Assembly: GCA_035656335.1 (NCBI GenBank)
Contig: DASRSS010000154.1
Coordinates: 1-10,805 of the forward strand
Source of the DNA: DASRSS01 sp035656335
Lineage (GTDB): Bacteria; Actinomycetota; Actinomycetes; Mycobacteriales; Jatrophihabitantaceae
Direction of reading: 5' to 3'
DNA length: 10,805 nt
Shown here: positions 1-6,186 of the stretch, piece after piece
Numbering within the stretch: the stretch's first letter is position 1
Layout: each line of letters opens with the position of its first letter
The notes under the pieces: generated by a model
Seen by the model: the letters and a program-made list of their open reading frames with translations, nothing else
Databases searched by the model: none
What the model was told of the DNA's origin: nothing
Position numbers and translations under genes: made by a program

Positions 1-710
1 TGCGCAAGGGCGATCCGCACGCCCGCAACACGACCGTCCACGAGCTGCTCACCCAGGTCGGGCTGCAGCGCGAGCACGCGAACCGCTACCCGCACGAGTT
101 CTCCGGCGGCCAGCGCCAGCGCATCGGCATCGCCCGGGCGCTCGCGGCCGACCCCACGTTGATCGTGCTCGACGAGCCGGTGTCCGCGCTGGACGTGTCC
201 GTCCAGGCGCAGGTCGTCAACCTGCTCGATGACCTGCAGGACGATCTCGGTCTGAGCTACATCTTCGTGGCGCACGACCTGAGCGTGGTGCGGCACGTCT
301 CCGACCGCATCGCGGTGATGTATCTCGGCAAGATCGTCGAGGTCTCCCCGGCGGAGGCGCTGTACGCGCGGCCGAGACACCCGTACACGGTGAGCCTGCT
401 CGACGCCGTTCCGATCCCGGACCCGGACGCGCGCACCGACCGGCGCAAGGTCGCGCCCGGCGAGCTGCCCAACCCGATCGACCCGCCCCCCGGCTGCCGG
501 TTCCACACCCGGTGCCGGTTCGCCACGGACATCTGCCGCGAGATCGAGCCGCCGCTGGCGCAGTTCCCGGACGGGCACCTGGCGGCCTGCCACCACCCGC
601 TGAACGTCACCGACGCCGAGCTGGCCGAGGCCACCCGCTCGGACACCAGCCCCAAGTCGTCCGGCGCCGAACTCACGCTGAGCCCGTCCCAACCTCACGC
701 CGTCGAGTAG
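1..710 (+). CDS. Oligopeptide/dipeptide ABC transporter ATP-binding protein, 3' part (OppF/DppF-like)
   Basis: This is the C-terminal part of a cytoplasmic ATPase that powers peptide (or nickel/sugar-type) uptake by an Opp/Dpp permease. Reading from base 3, the frame is open to the left edge, so the N-terminus with Walker A lies outside the window. Visible in order are the ABC signature FSGGQRQRIGIARAL (99-143), Walker B LIVLDEP with its glutamate, the D-loop SALD, and the H-loop VAHDLSVV. The oligopeptide-transporter C-terminal domain follows, with HPYT and a cysteine-rich segment CX5CX6CX17C. In some Opp/Dpp ATPases that segment is reported to hold an iron-sulfur cluster. The tail after about 600 is acidic and probably disordered. 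Permease and binding-protein genes are expected upstream. The family assignment is secure, but the substrate and the F-versus-D subunit identity are not; the single visible nucleotide-binding domain and its position at the end of a gene run favour the F type. Confidence 0.93.
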   Translation, partial: RKGDPHARNTTVHELLTQVGLQREHANRYPHEFSGGQRQRIGIARALAADPTLIVLDEPVSALDVSVQAQVVNLLDDLQDDLGLSYIFVAHDLSVVRHVSDRIAVMYLGKIVEVSPAEALYARPRHPYTVSLLDAVPIPDPDARTDRRKVAPGELPNPIDPPPGCRFHTRCRFATDICREIEPPLAQFPDGHLAACHHPLNVTDAELAEATRSDTSPKSSGAELTLSPSQPHAVE

Positions 711-739
711 GCGCGGGCCGCACGGCCGCACGGCCGCGC
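711..739 (+). terminator. GC-rich hairpin after the ABC-transporter gene
   Basis: GCGCGG (711-716) plus GCCG (717-720) pairs with CGGCCGCGC (731-739). This gives a nine-base-pair stem with one bulged G and a ten-base loop, starting directly after the TAG stop. The loop contains the palindrome CGGCCG. There is no T-run, as is common for actinobacterial hairpin terminators. It would insulate the transporter operon from serS. Part of the stem comes from a short tandem CACGGCCG repeat (721-736), so the fold could be incidental. Confidence 0.45.
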
Positions 740-760
740 ATACCGACGACCTGCGGCCGA

Positions 761-773
761 TAGCCTTTACTGC
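761..773 (+). promoter_or_regulatory. Candidate -10 box for leaderless serS transcript
   Basis: TAGCCT (761-766) fits the actinobacterial TANNNT -10 pattern and is followed by exactly seven bases before the GTG start of serS. Transcription would then begin at or next to the start codon. No Shine-Dalgarno sequence is visible ahead of the GTG, which suits a leaderless message. I see no convincing -35 hexamer at the right spacing, so the call rests on the -10 box and its spacing. The gap is too short for a T-box leader. Confidence 0.5.
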
Positions 774-2063
774 GTGATCGATCTCAAGCTGCTGCGCGAC
801 GACCCCGACCGAGTGCGCGAGTCCCAGCGCCTGCGCGGTGCGGACCCGTCTCTGGTCGACGCGCTGCTCGCCGCCGACGACGCCCGGCGCACCGCGGTGT
901 CGCGCGCCGACGCGCTGCGCGCCGAGCAGAAGGCGGTCAGCAAGTCCGTCGCGTCCGCGTCCCCCGACGAGCGTCCGGCGGTGCTCGCGCGGGCGAAGGA
1001 GCTGTCCGCCCAGGTGAAGGACGCCGAGGCCGAGCAGGCCGCGGCGGACGCGGCGCTGCGCGAGGCCCAGCTCGCCATCCCGAACATCGTCGAGGACGGC
1101 GTGCCGCCCGGCGGCGAGGACGACTTCGTCACGCTCGCGACTGTCGGCACCGTCCCGACCGTGGACGCGCCGCGCGACCACACCGAGATCGGCGAGGCGT
1201 TGCGCGCCATCGACACCGCGCGCGGGGCGAAGGTGTCCGGCGCGCGCTTCTACTTCCTCACCGGCGTCGGCGCGCAGCTGGAGCTGGCGCTGGTGAACCT
1301 GGCGATGGAGCAGGCGAGCGCCGCCGGCTTCGTCCCGGTGATCGCGCCCGCGCTGGTGAAGCCCGAGACGATGGAGGGAACCGGGTTTCTCGGCGCGCAC
1401 GCGTCCGAGGTGTACCGGCTCGCCGACGACGACCTGTACCTGGTCGGGACGTCCGAGGTCGCGCTCGCGGGCTATCACTCCGACGAGATCCTCGATCGCG
1501 AGGAATTGCCTTTGCGGTACGCGGGATTCTCCTCGTGCTTCCGTCGCGAGGCCGGCTCGTACGGCAAGGACACCAAGGGCATAATCCGGGTGCACTGGTT
1601 CGACAAGGTGGAGATGTTCTCGTACGTGCCGGCCGAGGACGCGCGCGACGAGCACCAGCGACTGCTGGCGTGGGAGCGCGAGTTCCTGGACAAGCTCGAG
1701 CTCGCGTACCGGGTGATCGACGTGGCCGCCGGCGACCTCGGTACGTCCGCCGCGCGCAAGTACGACTGCGAGGCATGGTTCCCGTCGCAGGGCACTTACC
1801 GCGAGCTGACGTCCACGTCCAACTGCACGACGTTCCAGGCGCGCCGGCTAAACATCCGCACGCGGGGCGCTGCGCCTGACGGCTCGGGTCGCAAGCTCCC
1901 CTCGGCAGGCAACGAGCCCGTCGCCACACTGAACGGGACGCTCTGCGCGATCGCCCGCACCATCGCGTGCCTGCTCGACCACCACCAGCAGCCGGACGGA
2001 TCGGTGTACGTCCCTGCCGCGCTCCGCCCCTGGCTCGGCGGCCGGGAGCTGCTCACCCCGTGA
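774..2063 (+). CDS. serS: Seryl-tRNA synthetase
   Basis: SerS is a cytoplasmic class II aminoacyl-tRNA synthetase that charges tRNA-Ser with serine using ATP; it also provides Ser-tRNA for selenocysteine where that is used. The protein is 429 residues, the usual bacterial length. Residues 1-100 form the N-terminal long helical hairpin (tRNA-binding arm), rich in Ala, Glu and Arg. The catalytic core follows: a motif 1 region near 189-204, the serine-binding GTSEVAL (T226, E228), motif 2 SSCFRREAG (253-261), and motif 3 VATLNGTLCAIARTI (383-397) with its conserved Arg395. The start is the GTG at 774, because MIDLKLLRDDPD is the typical SerRS beginning and a TANNNT box sits seven bases upstream. 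Its TGA stop overlaps the GTG of the HAD gene by four bases, so the two are probably co-transcribed and translationally coupled. A small cluster of AT-richer codons occurs near 1500-1515. Confidence 0.98.
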   Translation: MIDLKLLRDDPDRVRESQRLRGADPSLVDALLAADDARRTAVSRADALRAEQKAVSKSVASASPDERPAVLARAKELSAQVKDAEAEQAAADAALREAQLAIPNIVEDGVPPGGEDDFVTLATVGTVPTVDAPRDHTEIGEALRAIDTARGAKVSGARFYFLTGVGAQLELALVNLAMEQASAAGFVPVIAPALVKPETMEGTGFLGAHASEVYRLADDDLYLVGTSEVALAGYHSDEILDREELPLRYAGFSSCFRREAGSYGKDTKGIIRVHWFDKVEMFSYVPAEDARDEHQRLLAWEREFLDKLELAYRVIDVAAGDLGTSAARKYDCEAWFPSQGTYRELTSTSNCTTFQARRLNIRTRGAAPDGSGRKLPSAGNEPVATLNGTLCAIARTIACLLDHHQQPDGSVYVPAALRPWLGGRELLTP

Positions 2064-2887
2064 CGGTGCGGCTGATCGCGACCGACCTGGACGGCACCCT
2101 GCTGCGCAGCGACGGAACGGTGTCCGACCGGACCCGGGCCACGCTGCGGGCCGCGGCGGACGCCGGCCTGCTCGTCGCGTTCGTGACGGGCCGGCCACCG
2201 CGCTGGCTGGACGAGGTGATCGAGACGACCGGTCACCTCGGCGTGGCCGTCGGTGCGAACGGCGCCGTCCTGTACGACATGGCGGACGAGACGATCCTGC
2301 AGGCGCACTACGTGCAGCCGGACACGATGGCACACATCTGCGCCGAGCTACGCGCGGAGTTCCCCGACGTGCAGTTCGCGGCCGAGCGGGGCGACCGGTT
2401 CGCGGCCGAGCCGGGCTACGTCCACGACTGGGCGATCAACCCGCGCACCGACCGGCGCGGCGAGCCGATGCCGCCGCCGCTGGTCGGCCCGCTCGACGAG
2501 GTGATCGCGCAACCGGCGGTCAAGCTGCTCGCCAAGGACCGCGGCGCGGACGCGGACGAGTTCCTGCAGCGCGCCGAGTCGCTGGTGGGATCGATCGCCA
2601 GCCTGACGCACTCGTCCTCGTTCGGGCTGCTGGAGATCGGCGCGTTCGGGGTGACGAAGGCGAGCGGCCTGGCCGAGCTGGCGTCCTCGCACGGCATCGC
2701 GGCGGACGAGGTCGTCGCGGTCGGCGACATGCCCAACGACGTGCCGATGCTGCACTGGGCCGGGCGCGCCTACGCCGTCGCGAACGCGCACGCCGCGGTG
2801 CGCGAGGTCGCCGACGAGATCCTCGCGAGCAACGACGACGACGCCGTGGCCGCGCTGATCGAGTCCCTGCTCACGAACCGACTTTGA
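2060..2887 (+). CDS. Cof-type HAD-superfamily hydrolase (HAD-IIB phosphatase)
   Basis: This is a soluble Mg2+-dependent phosphatase of the Cof/HAD-IIB family, likely acting on small phosphorylated metabolites such as sugar phosphates or nucleotides. The exact substrate cannot be read from sequence. At 275 residues it has the usual length. Motif I is DLDGT, with nucleophile D9 and acid/base D11. Motif II is VTGR (T43), motif III is K200 and motif IV is GDMPND (D223, D227). The C2-type cap lies between about residues 75 and 195. I chose the GTG at 2060 because translation from it starts four residues before the catalytic ATDLDGT strand. The frame is open further upstream, but only inside serS. 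GGGAG at 2044-2048 may serve as a rather distant Shine-Dalgarno, and the GTGA overlap with the serS stop suggests coupled translation. From memory, M. tuberculosis also has a HAD gene (Rv3813c) in the broad chromosomal region of serS. Confidence 0.93.
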   Translation: MTVRLIATDLDGTLLRSDGTVSDRTRATLRAAADAGLLVAFVTGRPPRWLDEVIETTGHLGVAVGANGAVLYDMADETILQAHYVQPDTMAHICAELRAEFPDVQFAAERGDRFAAEPGYVHDWAINPRTDRRGEPMPPPLVGPLDEVIAQPAVKLLAKDRGADADEFLQRAESLVGSIASLTHSSSFGLLEIGAFGVTKASGLAELASSHGIAADEVVAVGDMPNDVPMLHWAGRAYAVANAHAAVREVADEILASNDDDAVAALIESLLTNRL

Positions 2888-2936
2888 CCCTGTAGTGGTC
2901 GTGATCGGCACCGATTTCCAGCCATCTCAGGGTCAA
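2884..2936. terminator. Bidirectional hairpin between convergent genes, containing both stop codons
   Basis: TTGACCCTG (2884-2892) is perfectly complementary to CAGGGTCAA (2928-2936), giving a nine-base-pair basal stem. On the plus strand a second stem can pair GTGGT (2895-2899) with GCCAT (2921-2925) using two G-U pairs. An inner palindrome ATCGGCACCGAT lies at 2904-2915. The left arm contains the TGA of the HAD gene (2885-2887). The right arm contains the TGA of the minus-strand ligase gene (2933-2935). The position between two converging genes makes a shared terminator the natural reading. No T-run follows on either strand. Confidence 0.6.
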
Positions 2937-4444
2937 CGTGGTGATCTTGAGCGCAGGGCCGCGCGGTGGATCTTGCCGCTGTTGGTCTTCGGCAGCGCGT
3001 CGGCGAAGCGGACCAGCCGCGGGTACTTGTACGGCGCCGTCTCGGCCTTGACGAAATCCTGCAGCTCGCGCGCCAGCTCGTCAGAGGGCGCGAAACCGTC
3101 GCGCAGCACGACTACCGCGGCCACGACCTCGCCCCGGTCGGGATCGGGCACGCCGATCACGGCGGACTCGCGCACCGCCGGGTGGCCCAGCAGCACCGAC
3201 TCGACCTCGGCCGGTCCGATCCGGTAGCCGGCCGACACGATCACGTCGTCCACGCGCGCCTGGAAGTAGAGCCAGCCGTCCTCGTCCTGGCGCACCTGGT
3301 CGCCGGTGTGCCAGAGGCCGTCCGGCGACGGTTCGGCGGCCGGCGTGTAGCCGAGGAAGAACGTCGGCACGGTGGACGCGTCCACGCAGAGCTCGCCGTC
3401 GACGATCCGCACGCGCACATCCGGCAGCGGACGTCCCATCGAGCCGGGCGGGGCCTGCTCGCCCGGACGGACTCCCGCAAGGTGCCCGGTCTCGGTCTGC
3501 CCGTAGCCGTCGGCGATCGACAACCCGGTCTGCGCGCGCCACGCCTCGTGCGCGGGCACGCCCATCGCCTCGCCCGCGGTGACCGCGCGGCGCAGCGACG
3601 GCAGCTCGCCGATCGGTCCGTGCGTCGCGATCAGCCGGTACTCGGTCGGCGCCATGCACAGCACGTTCACGCCCTCGGCGCGGATCGTGGCCAGCCGCTC
3701 GGCGGGGTCGAAGCGGCGGTCCTGCAGCAGCGCGACCGCCCCGCACAGCCACGGCGCGAGGAACGTGTTGCGCGTCGACTTCGACCAGCCGGGTGCGGCC
3801 GTCGACCAGACCAGCTCGCCCGGCTCGGCGGCGAGCCAGTTGTGCGCCTGCAGGTGCTGCCCGGCGAGATACCGCTGCCCGTGCGTGACCAGCTTGGGTT
3901 CGCCGCTCGTCCCGGACGTGAACAGCACGAACGCCGGATCGGTCGCGGCCAGCTCGGCGAACGGGGGCGCGTCGTGGCCGTCGAGCAGGGACGCGTCCGG
4001 TACGGGGAGCACCGGGCACGGCGTCCGAGCAGCGTCGACCACACCGCGGTTGCGCTCGTCGCAGACGATCAAGACCGGGCGGGCGCGCTCGACGCGCAGC
4101 GCGATGTCCTTCGCGCGCAGCTGCTCGCTGCACGGCAGCAGCACCGCGCCGATGCGCAGGCACGCCAGCATGAGCAGCGGGTACTCGATGGTGTTGCCCA
4201 CCAGCGCGAGCACGACCGAGCCGCGCTGCACCCCGCGCTCGACCAGCGCCCCGGCCAGCGAGCCGGACCCGTCCAGCAGCTCGCCGAACGTCCACTCCCG
4301 GCGCGCGCCGTCACGGGCGAGCGTGATCAGCGCGCGGTCGCCGGGCGGGCGGGACGCGACCAGCTCGCGCACCGGGTTCCACCGTTGGCCCCGGTGCAGG
4401 TGCTCCCACGGGGTGTCACCCTGCTGCGGGGCCAAGTCGGTCAC
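2933..4444 (-). CDS. AMP-forming acyl-CoA synthetase, medium-chain (ACSM)-like
   Basis: This enzyme activates a carboxylic acid to an acyl-adenylate with ATP and transfers it to CoA; it belongs to the ANL superfamily. The protein is 503 residues. The P-loop is FTSGTSGEPK (175-184), the A5 motif DGYGQTE (312-318) and the A7 motif WHTGD (379-383). The hinge is FQARVDD (394-400), followed by SAGYRIGPAEVE. The A10 motif PKTNSGKI carries the catalytic Lys491. The LPCSEQLRAKDI and TAAPGWSKSTRN segments resemble the medium-chain acyl/benzoate ligase branch more than acetyl-CoA synthetase, so a medium-chain or aromatic acid is the inferred substrate. The start is GTG at 4444, which overlaps the bpa stop by four bases (GTGA). 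There is no Shine-Dalgarno, so translation probably depends on reinitiation after bpa. It is the last gene of the minus-strand unit and ends in the shared terminator arm. Confidence 0.9.
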   Translation of the reverse strand: MTDLAPQQGDTPWEHLHRGQRWNPVRELVASRPPGDRALITLARDGARREWTFGELLDGSGSLAGALVERGVQRGSVVLALVGNTIEYPLLMLACLRIGAVLLPCSEQLRAKDIALRVERARPVLIVCDERNRGVVDAARTPCPVLPVPDASLLDGHDAPPFAELAATDPAFVLFTSGTSGEPKLVTHGQRYLAGQHLQAHNWLAAEPGELVWSTAAPGWSKSTRNTFLAPWLCGAVALLQDRRFDPAERLATIRAEGVNVLCMAPTEYRLIATHGPIGELPSLRRAVTAGEAMGVPAHEAWRAQTGLSIADGYGQTETGHLAGVRPGEQAPPGSMGRPLPDVRVRIVDGELCVDASTVPTFFLGYTPAAEPSPDGLWHTGDQVRQDEDGWLYFQARVDDVIVSAGYRIGPAEVESVLLGHPAVRESAVIGVPDPDRGEVVAAVVVLRDGFAPSDELARELQDFVKAETAPYKYPRLVRFADALPKTNSGKIHRAALRSRSPR

Positions 4445-5010
4445 AGGTACTGGCCGGTGCCGCCGCGCTCCTCGCCGTCCTCACCGGGCTGACCGAACTG
4501 GGCGCCCGGCGGCACGATCATCTGGCCGCCCGGGCCGACGATGACGCGCCGCTCGCCGCCGGCCGGCAGGGCCCGCCCGCGCATCTGCTCCAGCTGCGCG
4601 CGGGCCGCCATCTGCTGCGCGAACAGCGCCGTCTGGATGCCGTGGAACAGCCCCTCGAGCCACCCGACGAGCTGTGCCTGCGCGATCCGCAGCTCAGCCT
4701 CGGACGGCGTCTCCGAGCCGAACGGCAGGCTGAGCCGGTTCAGCTCCTCGCGCAGCTCGGGGGACAGGCCGTCCTCCAGCTCGTGGATCGACGACTCGTG
4801 GATCTCGCGCAGCCGCTGCCGCCCGGCCTCGTCCAGCGGCGCCGCGCGGACCTCCTCGAGCAGCTGCTTGATCATCGTGCCGATCCGCATCACCTTGGCC
4901 GGCTGCTCGACCATGCTGCTCGGGTCGTCCGCGGTGTCCTCGGCAGCGACCAGCTCGGCGGCCTGCGCGTTCGCGGCGTTCACGTCGTCGGGATGCATCT
5001 CGTCGGTCAT
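4441..5010 (-). CDS. bpa: Bacterial proteasome activator Bpa/PafE (DUF2587)
   Basis: Bpa is an ATP-independent cytoplasmic cap that forms a ring on the 20S proteasome, opens its gate and admits poorly folded or specific proteins without pupylation. The protein is 189 residues, close to the roughly 175 of M. tuberculosis Rv3780. Residues 36-147 form the conserved helical core, including the segments KVMRIGTMIKQLLEEVR and AELRIAQAQLVGWLEGLFHGIQTAL. A Gly/Pro-rich linker follows. The protein ends in GQYL, the gate-opening C-terminus with a penultimate Tyr that docks into proteasome alpha-ring pockets. Seeing this exact tail makes the call strong. The start ATG at 5010 gives MTDEMHPDD; an in-frame Met at 4998 is an alternative. 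The frame stays open upstream, but only inside the oxidoreductase gene. It lies 17 bases after that gene and overlaps the ligase gene downstream. Core proteasome genes are not in the window. Confidence 0.96.
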   Translation of the reverse strand: MTDEMHPDDVNAANAQAAELVAAEDTADDPSSMVEQPAKVMRIGTMIKQLLEEVRAAPLDEAGRQRLREIHESSIHELEDGLSPELREELNRLSLPFGSETPSEAELRIAQAQLVGWLEGLFHGIQTALFAQQMAARAQLEQMRGRALPAGGERRVIVGPGGQMIVPPGAQFGQPGEDGEERGGTGQYL

Positions 5011-5023
5011 GGCTTCCAAACTA
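5011..5023 (-). promoter_or_regulatory. Candidate internal -10 box for leaderless bpa transcript
   Basis: Reading the minus strand, TAGTTT (5023 to 5018) is followed by GGAAGCC and then the bpa ATG. This is the same TANNNT plus seven-base spacing seen ahead of serS and the oxidoreductase gene. It sits in the 17-base gap after the oxidoreductase stop. It would let bpa and the ligase be transcribed separately from the first gene. The GGAAG inside the spacer is only two bases from the ATG, too close for a good Shine-Dalgarno. No clear -35 hexamer is visible. Confidence 0.4.
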
Positions 5024-5027
5024 GTCG

Positions 5028-6011
5028 TCAGACCTGCAGCAGCACTTTGCCGATGTGCTCGCTGGACTCCACCAGCCGGTGCGCGTCCGCCGCGTCGGCC
5101 AGGGCGAACGTCCGGTCGATGATCGGACGGACCTCGCCGGCCTCGATCAGCGGCCACACCGCGTGCTGCGTCTCGGCCACGATGGCAGCCTTCTGGTCGA
5201 GCGGACGCGCCCGCAACCCCGCCGCGTGCACGGTCGCCCGCTTGGCGAGCAGCGCACCCAGATCGAGCTCGCCCTTGCGTCCGCCCTGCAGCCCGAGCAC
5301 GATCAGCCGGCCGCCGACGGCGAGCGCCTTCATGTTCCGCTGCAGGTACGCGCCGCCGATGTTGTCCAGGATGACGTCGACGCCCGCGCCACCGCTCTCG
5401 GCCAGCACCCGGTCGTCGAACAGCTCCTGCCGGTAGTTGATCGTCACCTCGGCGCCGAGCTCGCGGCAGAACTGCAGCTTGCGCGCGGTGCCGGCCGTCG
5501 CGTAGACGGTCGCGCCACGGTGCTTGGCGAGCTGGATGGCCATCGTCCCGATGCCGCTCGAGCCGCCGTGGACGAGGAACCGCTCACCGGGCTGCAGGCG
5601 CCCGGCGTCGGAGCCGAAAACCATCGACCAGACCGTGCAACTGACCTCGGGCAGTGCCGCGGCCTCGACCAGGTCGAGGTTCTTCGGCAGCTGCATCAGC
5701 TGACCGGCCGGGACGGCGACCTGCTCGGCGTAACCGCCGCCGGCCAGCAGCGCGCACACCCGGTCGCCGACCTGCCAGCCGGTCACGCCGTCGCCGAGCG
5801 CGGCGATCGTGCCCGAGCACTCCAGGCCGGGGTACGGCGCGGCACCGGGCGGCGGCGGGTAGTTGCCCTGCCGCTGCAGCAGGTCCGCGCGGTTGACGGC
5901 CGTGGCGGCCACGTTCAGTACAACCTCGTCGGGCGCGGGTTCGGGAGCGGGAACGTCCCGCACCTGCAGTACCTCGGGTTCGCCCGGTTCGGTGATGACG
6001 ACAGCGCGCAT
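5028..6011 (-). CDS. NAD(P)H-dependent quinone oxidoreductase, PIG3-type zinc-independent MDR
   Basis: This is a soluble medium-chain dehydrogenase/reductase of the quinone-oxidoreductase branch, expected to reduce quinones or enones with NADPH. Residues 1-120 form the GroES-like domain, with AVNRADLLQRQGNYPPPPGA, a segment very characteristic of the PIG3/TP53I3 subfamily, and GLECSG. The cofactor-binding fold begins at VHGGSSGIGTMAIQLAK (147-163) and continues with YATAGTARKLQF and DVILDNIGG. There is no structural-zinc cysteine cluster, as expected for this branch. The usual length is matched at 327 residues. I place the start at the ATG at 6011 (MRAVVITEPG), the usual family beginning and preceded by a TANNNT box. 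A GTG 33 bases further upstream would add eleven residues with no family support. It is the first gene of the unit leading to bpa and the ligase. From memory, M. tuberculosis has a similar oxidoreductase (Rv3777) close to its bpa gene. Confidence 0.94.
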   Translation of the reverse strand: MRAVVITEPGEPEVLQVRDVPAPEPAPDEVVLNVAATAVNRADLLQRQGNYPPPPGAAPYPGLECSGTIAALGDGVTGWQVGDRVCALLAGGGYAEQVAVPAGQLMQLPKNLDLVEAAALPEVSCTVWSMVFGSDAGRLQPGERFLVHGGSSGIGTMAIQLAKHRGATVYATAGTARKLQFCRELGAEVTINYRQELFDDRVLAESGGAGVDVILDNIGGAYLQRNMKALAVGGRLIVLGLQGGRKGELDLGALLAKRATVHAAGLRARPLDQKAAIVAETQHAVWPLIEAGEVRPIIDRTFALADAADAHRLVESSEHIGKVLLQV

Positions 6012-6024
6012 ACGTCCGACCGTA
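6012..6024 (-). promoter_or_regulatory. Candidate -10 box for leaderless oxidoreductase transcript
   Basis: On the minus strand TACGGT (6024 to 6019) is followed by seven bases and the ATG at 6011. A TTGACC hexamer lies further upstream (6052 to 6047), but the 22-base spacing to the -10 box is longer than the usual 17-18, so pairing the two is doubtful. No Shine-Dalgarno is present. The box supports the shorter start for the oxidoreductase and a promoter for the three-gene unit. Confidence 0.45.
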
Positions 6025-6119
6025 TCGCCCACGCGAACGGCCACCTGGTCAACAGCGCGTTCTGATCGCCCGGTAGCCGGAATCGACTCTTGATCCCGGG
6101 GTTGTCATGGTTCGGACGC

Positions 6120-6135
6120 GTCTGGGATACCAGAC
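6120..6135. promoter_or_regulatory. Palindromic operator upstream of hutH, HutR-like
   Basis: GTCTGG (6120-6125) and CCAGAC (6130-6135) form a perfect six-base inverted repeat around GATA. The core TCTGGGATACCAGA (6121-6134) matches, apart from two central bases, the 14-bp motif TCTGwwATwCCAGA that I recall being reported for the IclR-type activator HutR in a Corynebacterium hut cluster. It is centred about 60 bases before the hutH ATG, a typical activator distance if the transcript is leaderless. It is also the strongest palindrome in the 175-base divergent intergenic region. No regulator gene is in the window. A GntR-type site is an alternative reading. Confidence 0.6.
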
Positions 6136-6174
6136 ACGCCCCGCGCTCGGTGGCCGCCGTAACGGCACCCGGGG

Positions 6175-6186
6175 CACAGTAGCCAC
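6175..6186 (+). promoter_or_regulatory. Weak candidate -10 box for hutH
   Basis: CACAGT (6175-6180) is a degenerate -10 box (A at position 2, T at position 6) followed by six bases and the hutH ATG. No Shine-Dalgarno lies at useful spacing, so a leaderless message is plausible. No -35 is seen at 17-18 bases, which would fit an activator-dependent promoter. An alternative is TTGTCA (6102-6107) with GATACC about 18 bases downstream; that would place the palindrome over the -10 region and leave a leader without a ribosome site. Confidence 0.3.

Noticed and set aside
711..773. T-box or other riboswitch leader for serS
   Set aside because: The gap is only 63 bases, much of it a simple GC hairpin, with no T-box sequence, and serS appears to be transcribed leaderless.
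1967..2059. Upstream extension of the HAD gene
   Set aside because: It lies wholly within the conserved C-terminus of serS; the GTG at 2060 gives the normal family N-terminus.
2966..4492. A 508-codon plus-strand open frame opposite the acyl-CoA synthetase gene
   Set aside because: The opposite strand encodes a full ANL enzyme with all motifs. The antisense frame has Arg/Gly/Ala-rich low-complexity content and no family features.
4441..5157. Longer start for bpa at 5157
   Set aside because: The added 49 residues lie inside the oxidoreductase gene, are Arg/Gly-rich and lack similarity to Bpa. The ATG at 5010 has a -10 box at seven bases.
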